Source of the DNA: SZUA-309 sp965215995
Lineage (GTDB): Bacteria; Pseudomonadota; Gammaproteobacteria; Pseudomonadales; Azotimanducaceae
Reading direction: 5' to 3'
Length of the DNA stretch: 64,000 nucleotides
Assembly (NCBI GenBank): GCA_965215995.1
Contig: OZ244128.1
Coordinates: 2,666,001 to 2,730,000, forward strand
Part shown: piece after piece, positions 63,445 through 64,000 of the stretch
How positions within the stretch are numbered: position 1 is the first letter of the stretch
Layout: each line of letters opens with the position of its first letter
Notes under the pieces: generated by a model
What the model saw: only the letters and a program-made list of their open reading frames with translations
The model's database searches: none
Told to the model about the DNA's origin: nothing
Made by a program: the position numbers and the translations under genes

Positions 63445-63870
63445 ATGCGAATCGATTGCGAGGGAGTCGTGACTGAAGCCGAACTGGAAGACTTTGCGGC
63501 GCGTTACACCGCGGCCTGGTGCAGCGGCCATCCGCAGGCGGTGTCCGCCCATTACGCCCCGAATGGCGTGCTGACCATCAATGGTGGCGAGCCAAATGCA
63601 GGTCGGGAAGCCGTCACTGCGGTCGCTGAGGCCTTCATGGCCACCTTTCCCGATATGCTGATCGAACTCGACCGATTGGAAGACGAAGGTGATCGTGTGG
63701 CCTACCACTGGCGGCTGACCGGCACGAACTCCGGTATCGAGGGCGTGGCGGGCAACGTGGTGCGGATTGGCGGCTGCGAACGCTGGCAGATCAACGCCGA
63801 TGGGCTCATCCAGGATTCGCTCGGTTCCTTTGATTCGGAAGACTACGAGCGTCAGCTGGGTATCAGGTGA
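63445..63870 (+). CDS. SnoaL/SgcJ-like NTF2-fold protein
   Basis: 141 residues from the ATG at 63445; the open frame to 63397 lacks similarity. FAARYTAAWCSGHPQAVSAHYAPNGVLTING is the start of the SnoaL-like cone fold, with VAEAFMATFPDMLIELDRLED and YHWRLTGTNSG following. Members are polyketide cyclases or small-molecule isomerases, or have no known role. Isolated gene between the Mrp operon and the last, partial gene. Confidence 0.73.
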   Translation: MRIDCEGVVTEAELEDFAARYTAAWCSGHPQAVSAHYAPNGVLTINGGEPNAGREAVTAVAEAFMATFPDMLIELDRLEDEGDRVAYHWRLTGTNSGIEGVAGNVVRIGGCERWQINADGLIQDSLGSFDSEDYERQLGIR

Positions 63871-63904
63871 GCGTTTCGAGCGAAGTCAGTCGATGGATTG
63901 AACG

Positions 63905-64000
63905 TCAGTTGGGGCGCCTGTCGAAGATGTAGGGGTCGAGGCTGTCCTGTGCCCGCATCCGGAATTTATGCCAGTACCCGCCGCCGTAGTAGGCCAGGCT
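63905..64000 (-). CDS. C-terminal end of an unknown gene, runs off the window
   Basis: The reverse strand is open from the window end to TGA at 63905-63907: 31 residues ending in YWHKFRMRAQDSLDPYIFDRRP and one more residue. The aromatic, glycine-rich start of this piece (YYGGGYW) is suggestive but I cannot name the family. Convergent with the SnoaL-like gene. Confidence 0.5.
   Translation of the reverse strand, partial: SLAYYGGGYWHKFRMRAQDSLDPYIFDRRPN

Overview
The window is about 64 kb of GC-rich (roughly 60%), densely coded chromosome from a Gram-negative bacterium. An Mla-type lipid transporter with a lipoprotein subunit, outer-membrane beta-barrels, Tat-type signal peptides, PsiE, NhaR and a SutA-like protein point to a gammaproteobacterium, probably a free-living marine one with a broad catabolic repertoire. 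I cannot name a genus. No rRNA, tRNA, CRISPR array, prophage or insertion sequence is visible.

Layout. 0-8 kb: 5' part of an M3 oligopeptidase gene, a secreted double-VWA protein, a DAO-type flavoenzyme, a DUF6498-like membrane protein, a beta-barrel, an alpha/beta hydrolase and a voltage-gated cation channel. 8.1-11.5 kb: a four-gene Mla/MCE lipid-transport operon. 11.6-15.7 kb (minus): a CMD-family protein, a 2OG oxygenase, a cysteine synthase-glutaredoxin fusion and a glutathione S-transferase with an in-frame UGA at its catalytic residue. 15.8-36 kb: amidase, MFS carrier, two BTAD/SARP-type regulators, tandem DUF4242 protein, OsmC, flavin monooxygenase, esterase, PhyH oxygenase, class A beta-lactamase-like hydrolase, a SnoaL/nitroreductase/phosphotriesterase run, a PEP-linker secreted protein, carotenoid oxygenase, methyltransferase and TerB. 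36-45 kb: a molybdopterin oxidoreductase, Nudix, OMP, PHP and amidohydrolase genes, a second esterase and an RNA-binding protein operon. 45-54 kb: an internally deleted Na+/Ca2+ exchanger remnant, psiE, a P450 with an unrecognised partner, a second UGA-interrupted gene (redoxin family), YdjM- and YtoQ-like genes and a Rap1a-like protein. 54-63 kb: nhaR, a short ribosome-hibernation-like protein and a nine-gene Mrp-type Na+/H+ antiporter operon with three ND5/MrpD-like subunits.

The most notable result is that two minus-strand genes (GST, 15013-15708; redoxin, 49568-50665) each read through a single in-frame UGA exactly where their families carry a redox cysteine. Each UGA is followed at a suitable distance by a 6-bp stem with a G as second loop base. 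I interpret both as selenocysteine insertion, so an ordinary gene caller would truncate or split both. Other points of interest are a BacNav-type channel with an acidic, Ca2+-channel-like selectivity filter, the cysteine synthase-glutaredoxin fusion beside the Sec-GST, and decayed remnants of a CaCA exchanger and of purE.
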